DNA of 5,355 bases from Verrucomicrobiota bacterium (GCA_003219995.1 QHRC01000154.1:1-5355); one strand, 5' to 3'; numbered from the stretch's first letter, positions 1-5,267 are shown. A program made the numbers and translations. The notes: generated from the sequence alone by a model not told the origin.

Positions 1-87
1 AAAAAACTCGACCTCGATCCACGCTTTATCGGCGCTATTCCGCCGGAGTTGCGCCCAAAATCAAAAACGCAGCCGCTGAGCGTTTGA
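1..87 (+). CDS. C-terminal end of an unrecognised protein (5' end outside the window)
   Basis: Frame 1 is open from the window edge to a TGA at 85-87 and gives 28 residues ending in PPELRPKSKTQPLSV. The composition (acidic, aromatic and proline residues followed by a basic polar tail) looks like an ordinary protein end. A competing frame, open from position 3 to a TGA at 126-128, would overlap the mlaE start as ATGA, but its product is very rich in Arg, Ser and Ala and looks less natural. I prefer frame 1 and do not recognise the family. The gap to mlaE is 37 bases, so this gene may be the upstream member of the same operon. The call rests only on reading-frame appearance. Confidence 0.4.
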   Translation, partial: KKLDLDPRFIGAIPPELRPKSKTQPLSV

Positions 88-124
88 ACCAAGCCCGACG
101 CATCTTCACCGTGCGCTCGTCCAG

Positions 125-922
125 ATGATCGTTCGTCTCTTCAACGCATTTGGGGGCGCGTTTCTCTCGTTTCTTCAATATCTCGGCGAGGTCGTGCTCC
201 TCGCCGCGGACACATTTCGTTCGATTTTCACACACAAGTTCCGTTGGAAGTTGTTTCTCAATCAAATCGTAGAGGTAGGCTTGCTCTCGCAGGTCGTTGT
301 CGTCATCACGGGCGGCTTCACCGGAGCGGTTTTCTCGGCGCAGACATTCTTCCAGTTCAACAAACTCGGCATGGGCTCCGCTACAGGCGCTGTCGTTTCA
401 GTTGCGATTTGCCGCGAACTTGGCCCGGTCCTCACCGCTTTGATGGTAGCAGGTCGGGTCGGCGCAGCCATGTCGGCCGAGATTGGCACGATGAAAGTGA
501 CCGAGCAGATCGACGCGTTGCGCGCTCTCGCGGTTTATCCGACCGATTACCTCGTCGTGCCACGCGCTCTCGCCATGATGATTTCGATGCCGCTTCTGGT
601 GGCCGAGTGCATCGCCGTCGGCATTGCCGCCGGATATTTTATCGCAATTTTTCTGCTCGAGATTAACGGCACCTACTACATGGCTAACATGGTGCGCTGG
701 ACCAGGAACCGCGACATCATCATGGGCCTGTCGAAAGCTTTCTGTTTCGGCATTGTGATTGTCTTCATTAGTTGCCACAAGGGATTGACCGCGCGCGAGG
801 GCGCGGTGGGCGTGGGGCGCGCCACGACAGAGGCAGTGGTAAACAGCTCGCTCGCAGTCCTGATTTGCAATTTCTTTCTCACGATGCTGCTCAACATCAT
901 TTACCCGGCGGGCTATCAATAG
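125..922 (+). CDS. mlaE: MlaE-type ABC transporter permease (phospholipid/MCE transport)
   Basis: A 265-residue inner-membrane permease, the usual length for the MlaE/DUF140 family. It forms the membrane channel of an MCE lipid transporter with MlaF (ATPase) and MlaD (periplasmic ring), moving lipids between inner and outer membrane. The family's core is plain: ELGPVL at residues 98-103, AGRVGAAMSAEIGTM and VTEQIDALRALAVYP following it, then C217-x-KG and GAVGVGRATTEAVVNS near the C-terminus. The protein has an amphipathic N-terminus and about five hydrophobic segments. The ATG at 125 fits the family's N-terminus, but no Shine-Dalgarno sequence is visible before it. In this family mlaF usually follows closely; here the stop at 920-922 is only four bases from a REP arm and a RAYT gene has been inserted before mlaF. 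The reading frame appears intact. Confidence 0.95.
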   Translation: MIVRLFNAFGGAFLSFLQYLGEVVLLAADTFRSIFTHKFRWKLFLNQIVEVGLLSQVVVVITGGFTGAVFSAQTFFQFNKLGMGSATGAVVSVAICRELGPVLTALMVAGRVGAAMSAEIGTMKVTEQIDALRALAVYPTDYLVVPRALAMMISMPLLVAECIAVGIAAGYFIAIFLLEINGTYYMANMVRWTRNRDIIMGLSKAFCFGIVIVFISCHKGLTAREGAVGVGRATTEAVVNSSLAVLICNFFLTMLLNIIYPAGYQ

Positions 923-926
923 AGTT

Positions 927-954
927 CTGTAGAGGCCGCCGTCCTCGGCGGCAG
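927..954 (+). repeat. REP arm, left (GTAG head plus palindrome)
   Basis: The head CTGTAG (GTAG at 929-932) is followed by a perfect 7-bp stem GCCGCCG (935-941) / CGGCGGC (946-952) with the loop TCCT. A GTAG tetranucleotide 5' of an imperfect palindrome is the known signature of REPs recognised by RAYT proteins. It lies between the mlaE stop and the RAYT start and is mirrored at 1430-1457. Confidence 0.9.
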
Positions 955-962
955 AATCGTTG

Positions 963-1400
963 ATGATCAAAGGAAAACCACCGCGTCTCTCGTTGATTTA
1001 TATCGATCAGCCGTTGTATTTCGTTACGCTTTGCACCCTTTACCGGCGTCCGTTGCTCGGGAACGCGAAAATCCATCACTTGTTTCGAAGCTATTGCGAG
1101 CGCGCGATCGATCACAACATCGGCGTTGGCCGTTATGTTATCATGCCAGATCATTTGCACTTGTTCGTTCGCGGCGGCATCGAATTCGATCTTGGCATTT
1201 GGGTGCGCGGATTGAAACGCGCGTTGTCTCGCGAGCATAATTTTTGGCAACCAGGGTTCTTTGATCACATCCTGCGGAGTGACGAAAGCTACTCTGAAAA
1301 ATGGGAATACGTCCGAGAAAATGCCGTGCGCGCGGGGCTTGTTACGCGAAGTAACGATTGGCCCCTCCAAGGGGAGATTGTTCTCATCGATCGAGTATGA
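963..1400 (+). CDS. REP-associated tyrosine transposase (RAYT, Y1 HUH family)
   Basis: A 145-residue single-domain HUH protein related to IS200/IS605 TnpA. RAYTs cut and rejoin single-stranded REP DNA and are linked to REP spread. The sequence shows the N-terminal strand YFVTLCTLYRRPLL (residues 19-32), the HUH metal site in YVIMPDHLHLFV (H64-L-H66), the linker FWQPGFFDHILR (94-105), the probable catalytic tyrosine Y116 in WEYVRENAVRAGLV, and the C-terminal WPLQGEI (133-139) seen in many RAYTs. All key residues are present and the length is normal, so it may be active. I chose ATG 963; TTG 960 would add one residue, and neither has a clear ribosome-binding site. Its TGA (1398-1400) overlaps an in-frame ATG (1397) for mlaF as ATGA, which might couple their translation. 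It is co-directional with, and probably transcribed by, the mla operon. Confidence 0.93.
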   Translation: MIKGKPPRLSLIYIDQPLYFVTLCTLYRRPLLGNAKIHHLFRSYCERAIDHNIGVGRYVIMPDHLHLFVRGGIEFDLGIWVRGLKRALSREHNFWQPGFFDHILRSDESYSEKWEYVRENAVRAGLVTRSNDWPLQGEIVLIDRV

Positions 1401-1429
1401 GCGTTTGGACTGTGGAAGAAGGCACTTCT

Positions 1430-1457
1430 CTGCCGCCGAGGACGGCGGCCCCTACAG
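1430..1457 (-). repeat. REP arm, right (inverted copy)
   Basis: Reverse complement of the left arm with one mismatch, ending in CCCCTACAG. The stem GCCGCCG (1432-1438 on the + strand) pairs with CGGCGGC (1443-1449), and the CTAC head complement lies at 1452-1455. It ends two bases before the ATG at 1460, so it occupies the position where the mlaF ribosome-binding site should be. Confidence 0.9.
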
Positions 1458-1459
1458 CC

Positions 1460-2224
1460 ATGATCGCGGTGCGCCGCCTCGTCAAGCGCATCGGCCAGCA
1501 GGATATTCTGTGCGGAGTCGATCTCGATGTGGCGCGCGGCGAAACCCTGGCCATTATTGGCCGTAGCGGCGGCGGAAAAAGCGTCTTGCTCAAACATCTC
1601 GTGGGATTGATGAAGCCAAACGCGGGAGAAATTTGGATCGAAGGGCAAAACATCATTGCCTTGAACGAACGACAACTGGCTAGAATTCGCCCGAAGATCG
1701 GCATTCTTTTTCAGGGGGCAGCTCTTTTCGATTCGATGACCGTGGAAGAAAACATCGCTTTCCCGTTGCGCGAAGCAGGCGAGCGCGACCCGAAAGTGCT
1801 CCGCGAGAAAGTGCGTCAAATGCTCGAAACCATGGAGCTGGAAGGCCAGGAGGAGAAAATGCCGGTGAATTTGAGCGGAGGAATGAAAAAGCGCGTCGGC
1901 CTGGCGCGCGCCATCGTTCGGCGCCCTTCCTGTATTCTTTACGACGAGCCAACTTCAGGACTCGATCCGGTGGTGTCGGACAGCATCAACCGGTTGATCC
2001 GGCGATTGCAGCAACGTTTTGGGGTGACGAGCATTGTCGTGACCCACGACATGAAGAGTGCGTTCGACGTGGCCAATTACATTGCTTATTTGCACGAAGG
2101 GCTAATTTATTTTTACGGCACACCTCCGATCCAATCCTGCAGGATTTTCTGCAAGGGCGCTCGGACAGAGAGAAGTTGTAGTGCCGTTTGTGGCAAACGC
2201 CCAAAATTTAAAACAGGCGTTTGA
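1460..2224 (+). CDS. mlaF: MlaF-type ABC transporter ATP-binding protein, C-terminus frameshifted
   Basis: Cytoplasmic ATPase that powers the MlaE permease. Motifs, numbered from ATG 1460: Walker A GRSGGGKS (34-41), Q-loop Q85 in ILFQG, signature LSGGMKKR (138-145), Walker B CILYDEP (158-164) and H-loop H196 in VVTHD. GRSGGGKSVLLKH is typical of the Mla subfamily. The start at 1460 (MIAVRRLVKR) fits family N-termini, but a REP arm abuts it and there is no Shine-Dalgarno sequence. Alternatives are ATG 1397, which overlaps the RAYT stop, and TTG 1358. After YFYGTP (about residue 222) the frame departs from the family; the expected tail SDPILQDFLQGRSDREKL is encoded at 2125-2178 in the -1 frame. 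The present tail is off-frame sequence plus residues read from a repeat. The catalytic core is intact, so it is probably still functional unless the tail matters. Confidence 0.88.
   Translation: MIAVRRLVKRIGQQDILCGVDLDVARGETLAIIGRSGGGKSVLLKHLVGLMKPNAGEIWIEGQNIIALNERQLARIRPKIGILFQGAALFDSMTVEENIAFPLREAGERDPKVLREKVRQMLETMELEGQEEKMPVNLSGGMKKRVGLARAIVRRPSCILYDEPTSGLDPVVSDSINRLIRRLQQRFGVTSIVVTHDMKSAFDVANYIAYLHEGLIYFYGTPPIQSCRIFCKGARTERSCSAVCGKRPKFKTGV
2122..2181 (+). pseudogene. Displaced original C-terminal tail of mlaF (-1 frame)
   Basis: In the frame starting at 2125 the DNA reads SDPILQDFLQGRSDREKL followed by TAG at 2179-2181. This matches the xDPxxxxFLxG tail that normally ends MlaF proteins after a GTP-x-E-x(n) linker. 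The linker between GTP and SDP is missing, so a deletion of 3n+1 bases (n about 6) near 2122 would explain both the lost residues and the frame change; this is inference. A sequencing or assembly error is the alternative. The TAG stop is the last three bases of the repeat's GTAG head. Confidence 0.75.
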
Positions 2225-2243
2225 GACGAAGCGGCCTCTACAA
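2176..2243. repeat. Degenerate inverted GTAG/CTAC repeat pair (REPIN-like) at the mlaF-mlaD junction
   Basis: TTGTAG at 2176-2181 is mirrored by CTACAA at 2238-2243. The left arm contains a hairpin CGTTTG (2185-2190) / CAAACG (2194-2199) with loop TGG. The right arm, read in reverse, begins GTAGAGGCCGC like the arm at 929 and has only a decayed palindrome. GGCAAACGCC (2192-2201) and GGCGTTTG (2216-2223) also pair across the A/T-rich centre AAAATTTAAAA. The present mlaF frame stops inside the right arm, at 2222-2224. Confidence 0.72.
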
Positions 2244-2292
2244 CCTGCGCACCTTGCGAAAATATTGTTAAGATCGACAATCACTTTCAACG

Positions 2293-3141
2293 ATGAATCG
2301 GCACGAACGAGGTTTGGAATTTAAAGTCGGCGCATTTGTTTTTGTCGGATTGGCCATGCTGGGCGCACTGGTCGTGCAATTTGGCCGGCTCGGCGAAGGC
2401 TTTAAAACTTATTATCCGCTCACCATTCGCTTTACTGATGCGAGCGGACTCTTAAAAGGCTCCGATGTTTTGCTCGCAGGTGCGAAAATTGGAAAGGTCG
2501 CCGCAGGTCCGCGGATGGTTCGCGAAGGCAATGGCGTGGACGTGCCGCTGAAAATTTATGATTACATCAAAGTTCCGGAAGGGAGCAAGTTCACGGTGGG
2601 AAGCTCCGGCTTGCTCGGCGACCGCTTTGTCAATGTGACCATGCCGTCCGGACAACCGAAGACGTACATCGCACCGAATAGCTACATCAGCGGTGCGCGA
2701 GAAACTGGACTTGATGATCTCACGCGTAAGGGTGGCCAGGTCCTCGATGATCTTCACATGACAGTTAACCGTTTAAATGAGGAAACGTTGTCGCCGGCGA
2801 ACATGCAGAACCTAAAAGCGAGCATCGAACATTTGAGCGAAACGACTGGCGCGCTCGCGGAATCCTCCAAGAAACTCGACGGCGTAATCGAGAAAGCCGA
2901 TTCCACGATGGACTCGACCAAAAAAGCGGCCGACGATTTGCAGAAAGTAATTCGGGCTGCAACGCAGGGAAAAGGATTGCTCGCCGCCCTTCTCACTAAT
3001 CAGGAATTGGCGAATGATTTGCGTGCGCTTATCAGCAACTTGCGCGCGCACGGCGTTTTGTTTTATCGCGACAGCGCCGCCAAGATCGACATGAACGCCC
3101 GCGAGCAGGCAAAACCGGCCCGCCAAACTAGAGGACGCTGA
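2293..3141 (+). CDS. mlaD: MlaD-type MCE-domain lipid-binding protein
   Basis: A 282-residue protein anchored in the inner membrane with the bulk in the periplasm. MCE domains assemble into hexameric rings with a hydrophobic pore that passes lipids from the MlaEF transporter. A short basic N-terminus is followed by one membrane segment (about residues 12-30, FVFVGLAMLGALVV). One MCE domain follows (about 40-118), with YPLTIRFTDASGLLKGSDV, AGAKIGKV and the typical SSGLLGDRFVNV close. The rest (about 140-240) is polar and helical with likely coiled-coil stretches, then a basic, disordered end. The ATG at 2293 gives the standard N-terminus; no strong ribosome-binding site is seen. The TGA (3139-3141) overlaps the next ATG by one base. 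It has a single MCE domain like E. coli MlaD but a longer helical tail. A separate MlaC is not in the window. Confidence 0.92.
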   Translation: MNRHERGLEFKVGAFVFVGLAMLGALVVQFGRLGEGFKTYYPLTIRFTDASGLLKGSDVLLAGAKIGKVAAGPRMVREGNGVDVPLKIYDYIKVPEGSKFTVGSSGLLGDRFVNVTMPSGQPKTYIAPNSYISGARETGLDDLTRKGGQVLDDLHMTVNRLNEETLSPANMQNLKASIEHLSETTGALAESSKKLDGVIEKADSTMDSTKKAADDLQKVIRAATQGKGLLAALLTNQELANDLRALISNLRAHGVLFYRDSAAKIDMNAREQAKPARQTRGR

Positions 3142-4160
3142 TGACGCCGTTGCTTACGGTTAATCTGCTGCGCGTTCTGTTCGTGACTTTTTGCGCCGCA
3201 ATTGGCGCCATCGCATCCTCCGAATTGGAAGGGGGTATGTGGCCGGGAGTCGTCCTCGGTCTGCTCCTGGGATTAGTTGTGGTGCTGATCGATCGACTGC
3301 TCAAAGGGTTTTCGCTGCGCGCATTTTCTTCGGCCACCTTTGGCCTGCTCCTGGGTTGGATCTTCGCCAAACTCGTTTCCGCCTCGCAGATTTTGATTTA
3401 TCTGCCGCCCACGACGCAGTGGGCGATCGGGTTGGTGGTGTATTGCACCTTCGGTTATCTCGGCATGATGCTGGCCATGCGGAGCAATCGAGATGAGTTT
3501 TCGCTCATCATTCCGTATGTCCGTTTCGCCCGTGAAACCACCCAACATCAGCCGCTTATTCTCGATACCAATATCATCATTGACGGACGCATCGCCGAGC
3601 TTTGCGCCACCGGTTTTCTCAGTCGCTCGCTGATCGTGCCGCGATTTGTTCTGGGGGAACTGCAGGCGCTCGCCGATTCGCGCGATCCGACCAAGCGCGA
3701 ACGTGGCCGGCGCGGCCTCGAAATCTTGAACGATCTCCAGCGCTCGCGTGATGTCGAGTTGACTATTCACGAGAGCAGCGGTGGCGACAATGTCGATCTT
3801 GGCGTGGACGCTCGCCTGGTTCGGGCGGCCAAGGTATTGCAAGCGAGCCTGCTTACCAACGACCAGGCGCTTTGTCAGGTGGCGCGGCTGCAACAAGTGC
3901 CGGCGCTTAATCTGTCCGATCTGTCGCGCGCGTTGCGTCCGGTGTTCGTGGTTGGCGATGAAATCGAGCTCGCTTTGGTCAAGGAAGGTCGTGAGCAGCA
4001 TCAAGCCGTCGGTTATCTGCCCGATGGCACGATGATCGTGGTCAATCACGCCCGTCCCCATCTTGGCAAGACGACCACGGTGATTGTGTCCAGCGCCCTG
4101 CAAACCACCGCCGGCCGGTTGATTTTCGCCGAACTCAAAGACGGAGCGAAAGCAACTTAA
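3141..4160 (+). CDS. Membrane-anchored PIN-TRAM domain protein (YacL-like putative RNase)
   Basis: A 339-residue protein with four N-terminal hydrophobic segments (about 5-25, 31-51, 60-78, 91-110), then a PIN nuclease domain and a C-terminal TRAM domain (about 267-335), the architecture of Bacillus YacL. The acidic PIN residues are visible: D142 in LILDTNIIID, D148, E173 in VLGELQALADS, D223 in VDARLV and D241 in LLTNDQAL. The family motif RERGRRGLEIL lies at about 188-198. PIN domains are metal-dependent ribonucleases and TRAM domains bind RNA, so a membrane-bound RNase is likely; the substrate is unknown. Its ATG overlaps the mlaD stop (TGATG) and is preceded by GAGG (3131-3134), so translation is probably coupled to mlaD. 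YacL-type genes are often found near isoprenoid or tRNA genes; the mla position here is less usual as far as I know. Confidence 0.9.
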   Translation: MTPLLTVNLLRVLFVTFCAAIGAIASSELEGGMWPGVVLGLLLGLVVVLIDRLLKGFSLRAFSSATFGLLLGWIFAKLVSASQILIYLPPTTQWAIGLVVYCTFGYLGMMLAMRSNRDEFSLIIPYVRFARETTQHQPLILDTNIIIDGRIAELCATGFLSRSLIVPRFVLGELQALADSRDPTKRERGRRGLEILNDLQRSRDVELTIHESSGGDNVDLGVDARLVRAAKVLQASLLTNDQALCQVARLQQVPALNLSDLSRALRPVFVVGDEIELALVKEGREQHQAVGYLPDGTMIVVNHARPHLGKTTTVIVSSALQTTAGRLIFAELKDGAKAT

Positions 4161-4414
4161 AGCAGGCGACCGCGCACCTCTTCTTCGCTCAAACCGTCGA
4201 TACGAATCAGTTTTTCGCGCGATTTGTGACCACTCGCCAGCGCGATCCTGCTTTCGGAGATATTCAATTCTTCCGCTAGAAGACTACGTAACGCCGCGTT
4301 CGCTTTTCCTTCCACGGCCCGAGCGCATAGCTTGATCTTGATCGCGTTTCCGTGCTCGCCCACGACTTTGTTCTCTTTCGTATTGGGAACAATGTGAAAG
4401 CGCAGAGTTGCCAT
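4157..4414 (-). CDS. DUF167 / YggU family protein
   Basis: An 85-residue protein, a normal length for the DUF167 (YggU) family, whose biochemical role is not settled. Family features are clear: an N-terminal strand ending in VPNTKENKVVG, the segment IKIKLCARAVEGKANAAL (the usual form is AxPVxGKANxAL), a basic SGHKSREKLIRIDGL (usually GxxSRxKxxxIxG), and the helical end. The ATG at 4412-4414 fits the family N-terminus. It converges with the PIN-TRAM gene and the two 3' ends overlap by four bases (4157-4160), leaving no room for a separate terminator. An inverted repeat pair lies just upstream (4423-4494), so any promoter would lie within or beyond that repeat. Nothing points to degradation. 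Confidence 0.9.
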   Translation of the reverse strand: MATLRFHIVPNTKENKVVGEHGNAIKIKLCARAVEGKANAALRSLLAEELNISESRIALASGHKSREKLIRIDGLSEEEVRGRLL

Positions 4415-4422
4415 CGATCCAA

Positions 4423-4494
4423 CTGTAGCGGCGGTCTATGACCGTCGCATTAATTCAGAACAATTTGTCCGACGGTCATAGACCGCCCCTACAG
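4423..4494. repeat. Inverted REP pair (REPIN-like) with CGGTCTATGACCG palindrome
   Basis: Two 25-base arms, 4423-4447 and 4470-4494, are inverted copies matching in 24 of 25 bases and are separated by a 22-base A/T-rich spacer. Each starts with CTGTAG and carries its own hairpin (CGGTC-TAT-GACCG). The head and layout are the same as in the arms flanking the RAYT, but the palindrome sequence is different. The pair lies between the start of the DUF167 gene and an open gene-end remnant, and its GTAG head supplies that remnant's stop codon. Confidence 0.9.
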
Positions 4495-4608
4495 ACTCAC
4501 TGCGGTACGAACGCGCTTCACAATTACGTCAGCGATTTCGTCTCCGCGCAGAGCGCCGCGGGCGAGGACATTGGCGATGTACGATTTGTCGGCGTTATCT
4601 GTCGCAAA
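4489..4608 (-). pseudogene. Open 39-codon gene-end remnant, family not recognised
   Basis: On the - strand, a frame runs from just after a TGA (4609-4611) to a TAG (4489-4491). It encodes YIANVLARGALRGDEIADV then IVKRVRTAVSL, about 34 residues that look like a real helical protein C-terminus: charged and hydrophobic residues alternate properly and third codon positions favour C and G. There is no ATG, GTG or TTG start in usable position, and an in-frame stop lies upstream. I read this as the 3' remnant of a lost or frameshifted gene. It could also be a chance frame. The stop codon comes from the repeat's GTAG head. I do not recognise the family. Confidence 0.4.
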
Positions 4609-4730
4609 TCAAACAGAAGGAAACGAAGGCAACGAAGCTTCTTCGGACGTTGGCACCGCTGGCGTGGAAGCCTTCGCTGTAAGACGAAAAGCCGTTGGTC
4701 GTGCATCTGGAGATGCAGCTTTTGGCGTGC
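4495..4730. other. Non-coding interval with gene remnant and stem-loops
   Basis: This stretch between the repeat pair and the nucleotidyltransferase stop has no convincing intact gene on either strand. It holds the remnant described at 4489-4608, a GAAGGAAACGAAGGCAACGAAG-like purine-rich tract (about 4616-4637) that forms a small hairpin (CGAAG 4633-4637 / CTTCG 4641-4645), and a stem-loop at 4687-4723. The frames that do stay open here give Arg/Ser-rich products typical of shadows. Confidence 0.6.
4687..4723 (-). terminator. Possible terminator stem-loop after the nucleotidyltransferase gene
   Basis: A near-palindrome TGCATCT-GG-AGATGCA (4702-4717) is flanked by AAAAGC (4687-4692) and GCTTTT (4718-4723), which also pair. 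On the - strand the structure begins seven bases after the TAA at 4731-4733 and its 3' arm ends in GCTTTT. A nine-base bulge between the two stem parts and a short T run make it an imperfect intrinsic terminator; it may instead be a repeat hairpin. Confidence 0.4.
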
Positions 4731-5267
4731 TTAAACTTTTGGCGGTTCCTCACCCGCTTGTTCGAAATATTGCTGAAGGAAAACCAAGTCCCCGGCGTCC
4801 TTGGCCCGCCGTGTCGGCTTTTTCGTTCGCCACAGAAGGCGCGGTGACGCAAACGGGATCGGGACCCCTTGGACGTCATGAATAATCACCTCTTTGGCTG
4901 CCTCGGCATATTCAATCCCGCAGGCCGATTTCATAAGATCGACAACTACCTCATCGGCAACGCGAACAACGCTATACCGCGAGACTTCGCCGGGTTTTAA
5001 TTCGCGCACTGCCCTGTCGGGCAAAATCTCCAGCGCCTGGTAAACAAGCGCCTCGTTATCCGGTGCCGTATCGATAACAAGATCGATGTCCATCGTTCGT
5101 CGCACATAACCTGCCGCACGAATGGCGAACCCACCGACCACGACGTAGCGCGCACCTTTTCTATTTAGCTCCCGGCAAAGCTCGATTAAATCCTCAAGCC
5201 CAGGCGCGCGCGGCTCTAGCTCGCTGGAGTTTGTTTCGCGCGACGCGTGATCATTTTCAACATCCAT
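4731..5267 (-). CDS. Nucleotidyltransferase-fold protein (MNT/AbiEii-like)
   Basis: A 178-residue protein from ATG 5267. A short polar N-terminus precedes a helix (LEDLIELCRELNRKG) and the nucleotidyltransferase core: YVVVGGFAIRAAG (GGFA at 45-48), RRTMDIDLVID with acidic D60 and D62, and a third acidic residue D110 in VVVDLMKS. These match the GG/S...DxD...D metal-binding pattern of the pol-beta superfamily. Such proteins include antitoxins, toxins and antibiotic adenylyltransferases, so the exact reaction is open. The helical end KKPTRRAKDAGDLVFLQQYF resembles the 'K..R.KD..DL..L' segment seen in AbiEii-like proteins. A longer frame back to 5342 exists but overlaps the upstream small gene further; ATG 5267 is preceded by GAAGAAG and gives only a 52-base overlap. 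The pair is probably translationally coupled. Confidence 0.83.
   Translation of the reverse strand: MDVENDHASRETNSSELEPRAPGLEDLIELCRELNRKGARYVVVGGFAIRAAGYVRRTMDIDLVIDTAPDNEALVYQALEILPDRAVRELKPGEVSRYSVVRVADEVVVDLMKSACGIEYAEAAKEVIIHDVQGVPIPFASPRLLWRTKKPTRRAKDAGDLVFLQQYFEQAGEEPPKV

Larger units (their letters stand above)
927..1457 (+). mobile_element. RAYT gene bracketed by inverted REP arms
   Basis: A 531-base unit made of a left REP arm (927-954), a complete REP-associated tyrosine transposase gene (963-1400) and a right REP arm in inverted orientation (1430-1457). The arms match in 27 of 28 bases when one is reverse-complemented; the only difference is the base directly after GTAG. The unit begins five bases after the mlaE stop and ends two bases before the ATG that fits as the mlaF start, so it fills the whole mlaE-mlaF junction without visibly damaging either core frame. 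No target-site duplication is evident, as expected for HUH single-strand transposition. Whether the unit moved as one piece or the gene and repeats accumulated separately cannot be told from this copy. Confidence 0.8.

Noticed and set aside
250..280. GTAGAGG within mlaE, resembling the REP head
   Set aside because: It has no adjacent palindrome or inverted partner and sits in conserved coding sequence.
397..970. A 190-residue open frame on the - strand opposite mlaE
   Set aside because: It lies inside the well-supported mlaE gene, is rich in His, Arg and Ala with no domain-like pattern, and is a typical shadow of a high-GC gene.
1358..1459. N-terminal extension of mlaF from TTG 1358
   Set aside because: The extra residues are encoded by the RAYT 3' end and a REP arm and do not fit the family's N-terminus. 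ATG 1397 is kept only as a possible coupled start.
2254..2274. Promoter-like TTGCGA and TAAGAT before mlaD
   Set aside because: The spacing is only 9 bases, far from the 16-18 expected, so it was not called.
3273..4103. A 276-residue open frame on the - strand opposite the PIN-TRAM gene
   Set aside because: The + strand frame has clear PIN and TRAM motifs; the opposing product is His/Arg/Gln-rich with no recognisable fold or start signal.
4423..4494. Reading the inverted repeat pairs as a CRISPR array or as plain transcription terminators
   Set aside because: Only two arms, inverted rather than direct, with a single spacer and no T run; the GTAG head and neighbouring RAYT explain them better.
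4438..4885. Two + strand open frames (4438-4734 and 4571-4885) across the intergenic interval and the end of the nucleotidyltransferase gene
   Set aside because: One begins inside a repeat arm, both are Arg/Ser/Gly-rich without motifs, and the second runs antisense to a better-supported gene.
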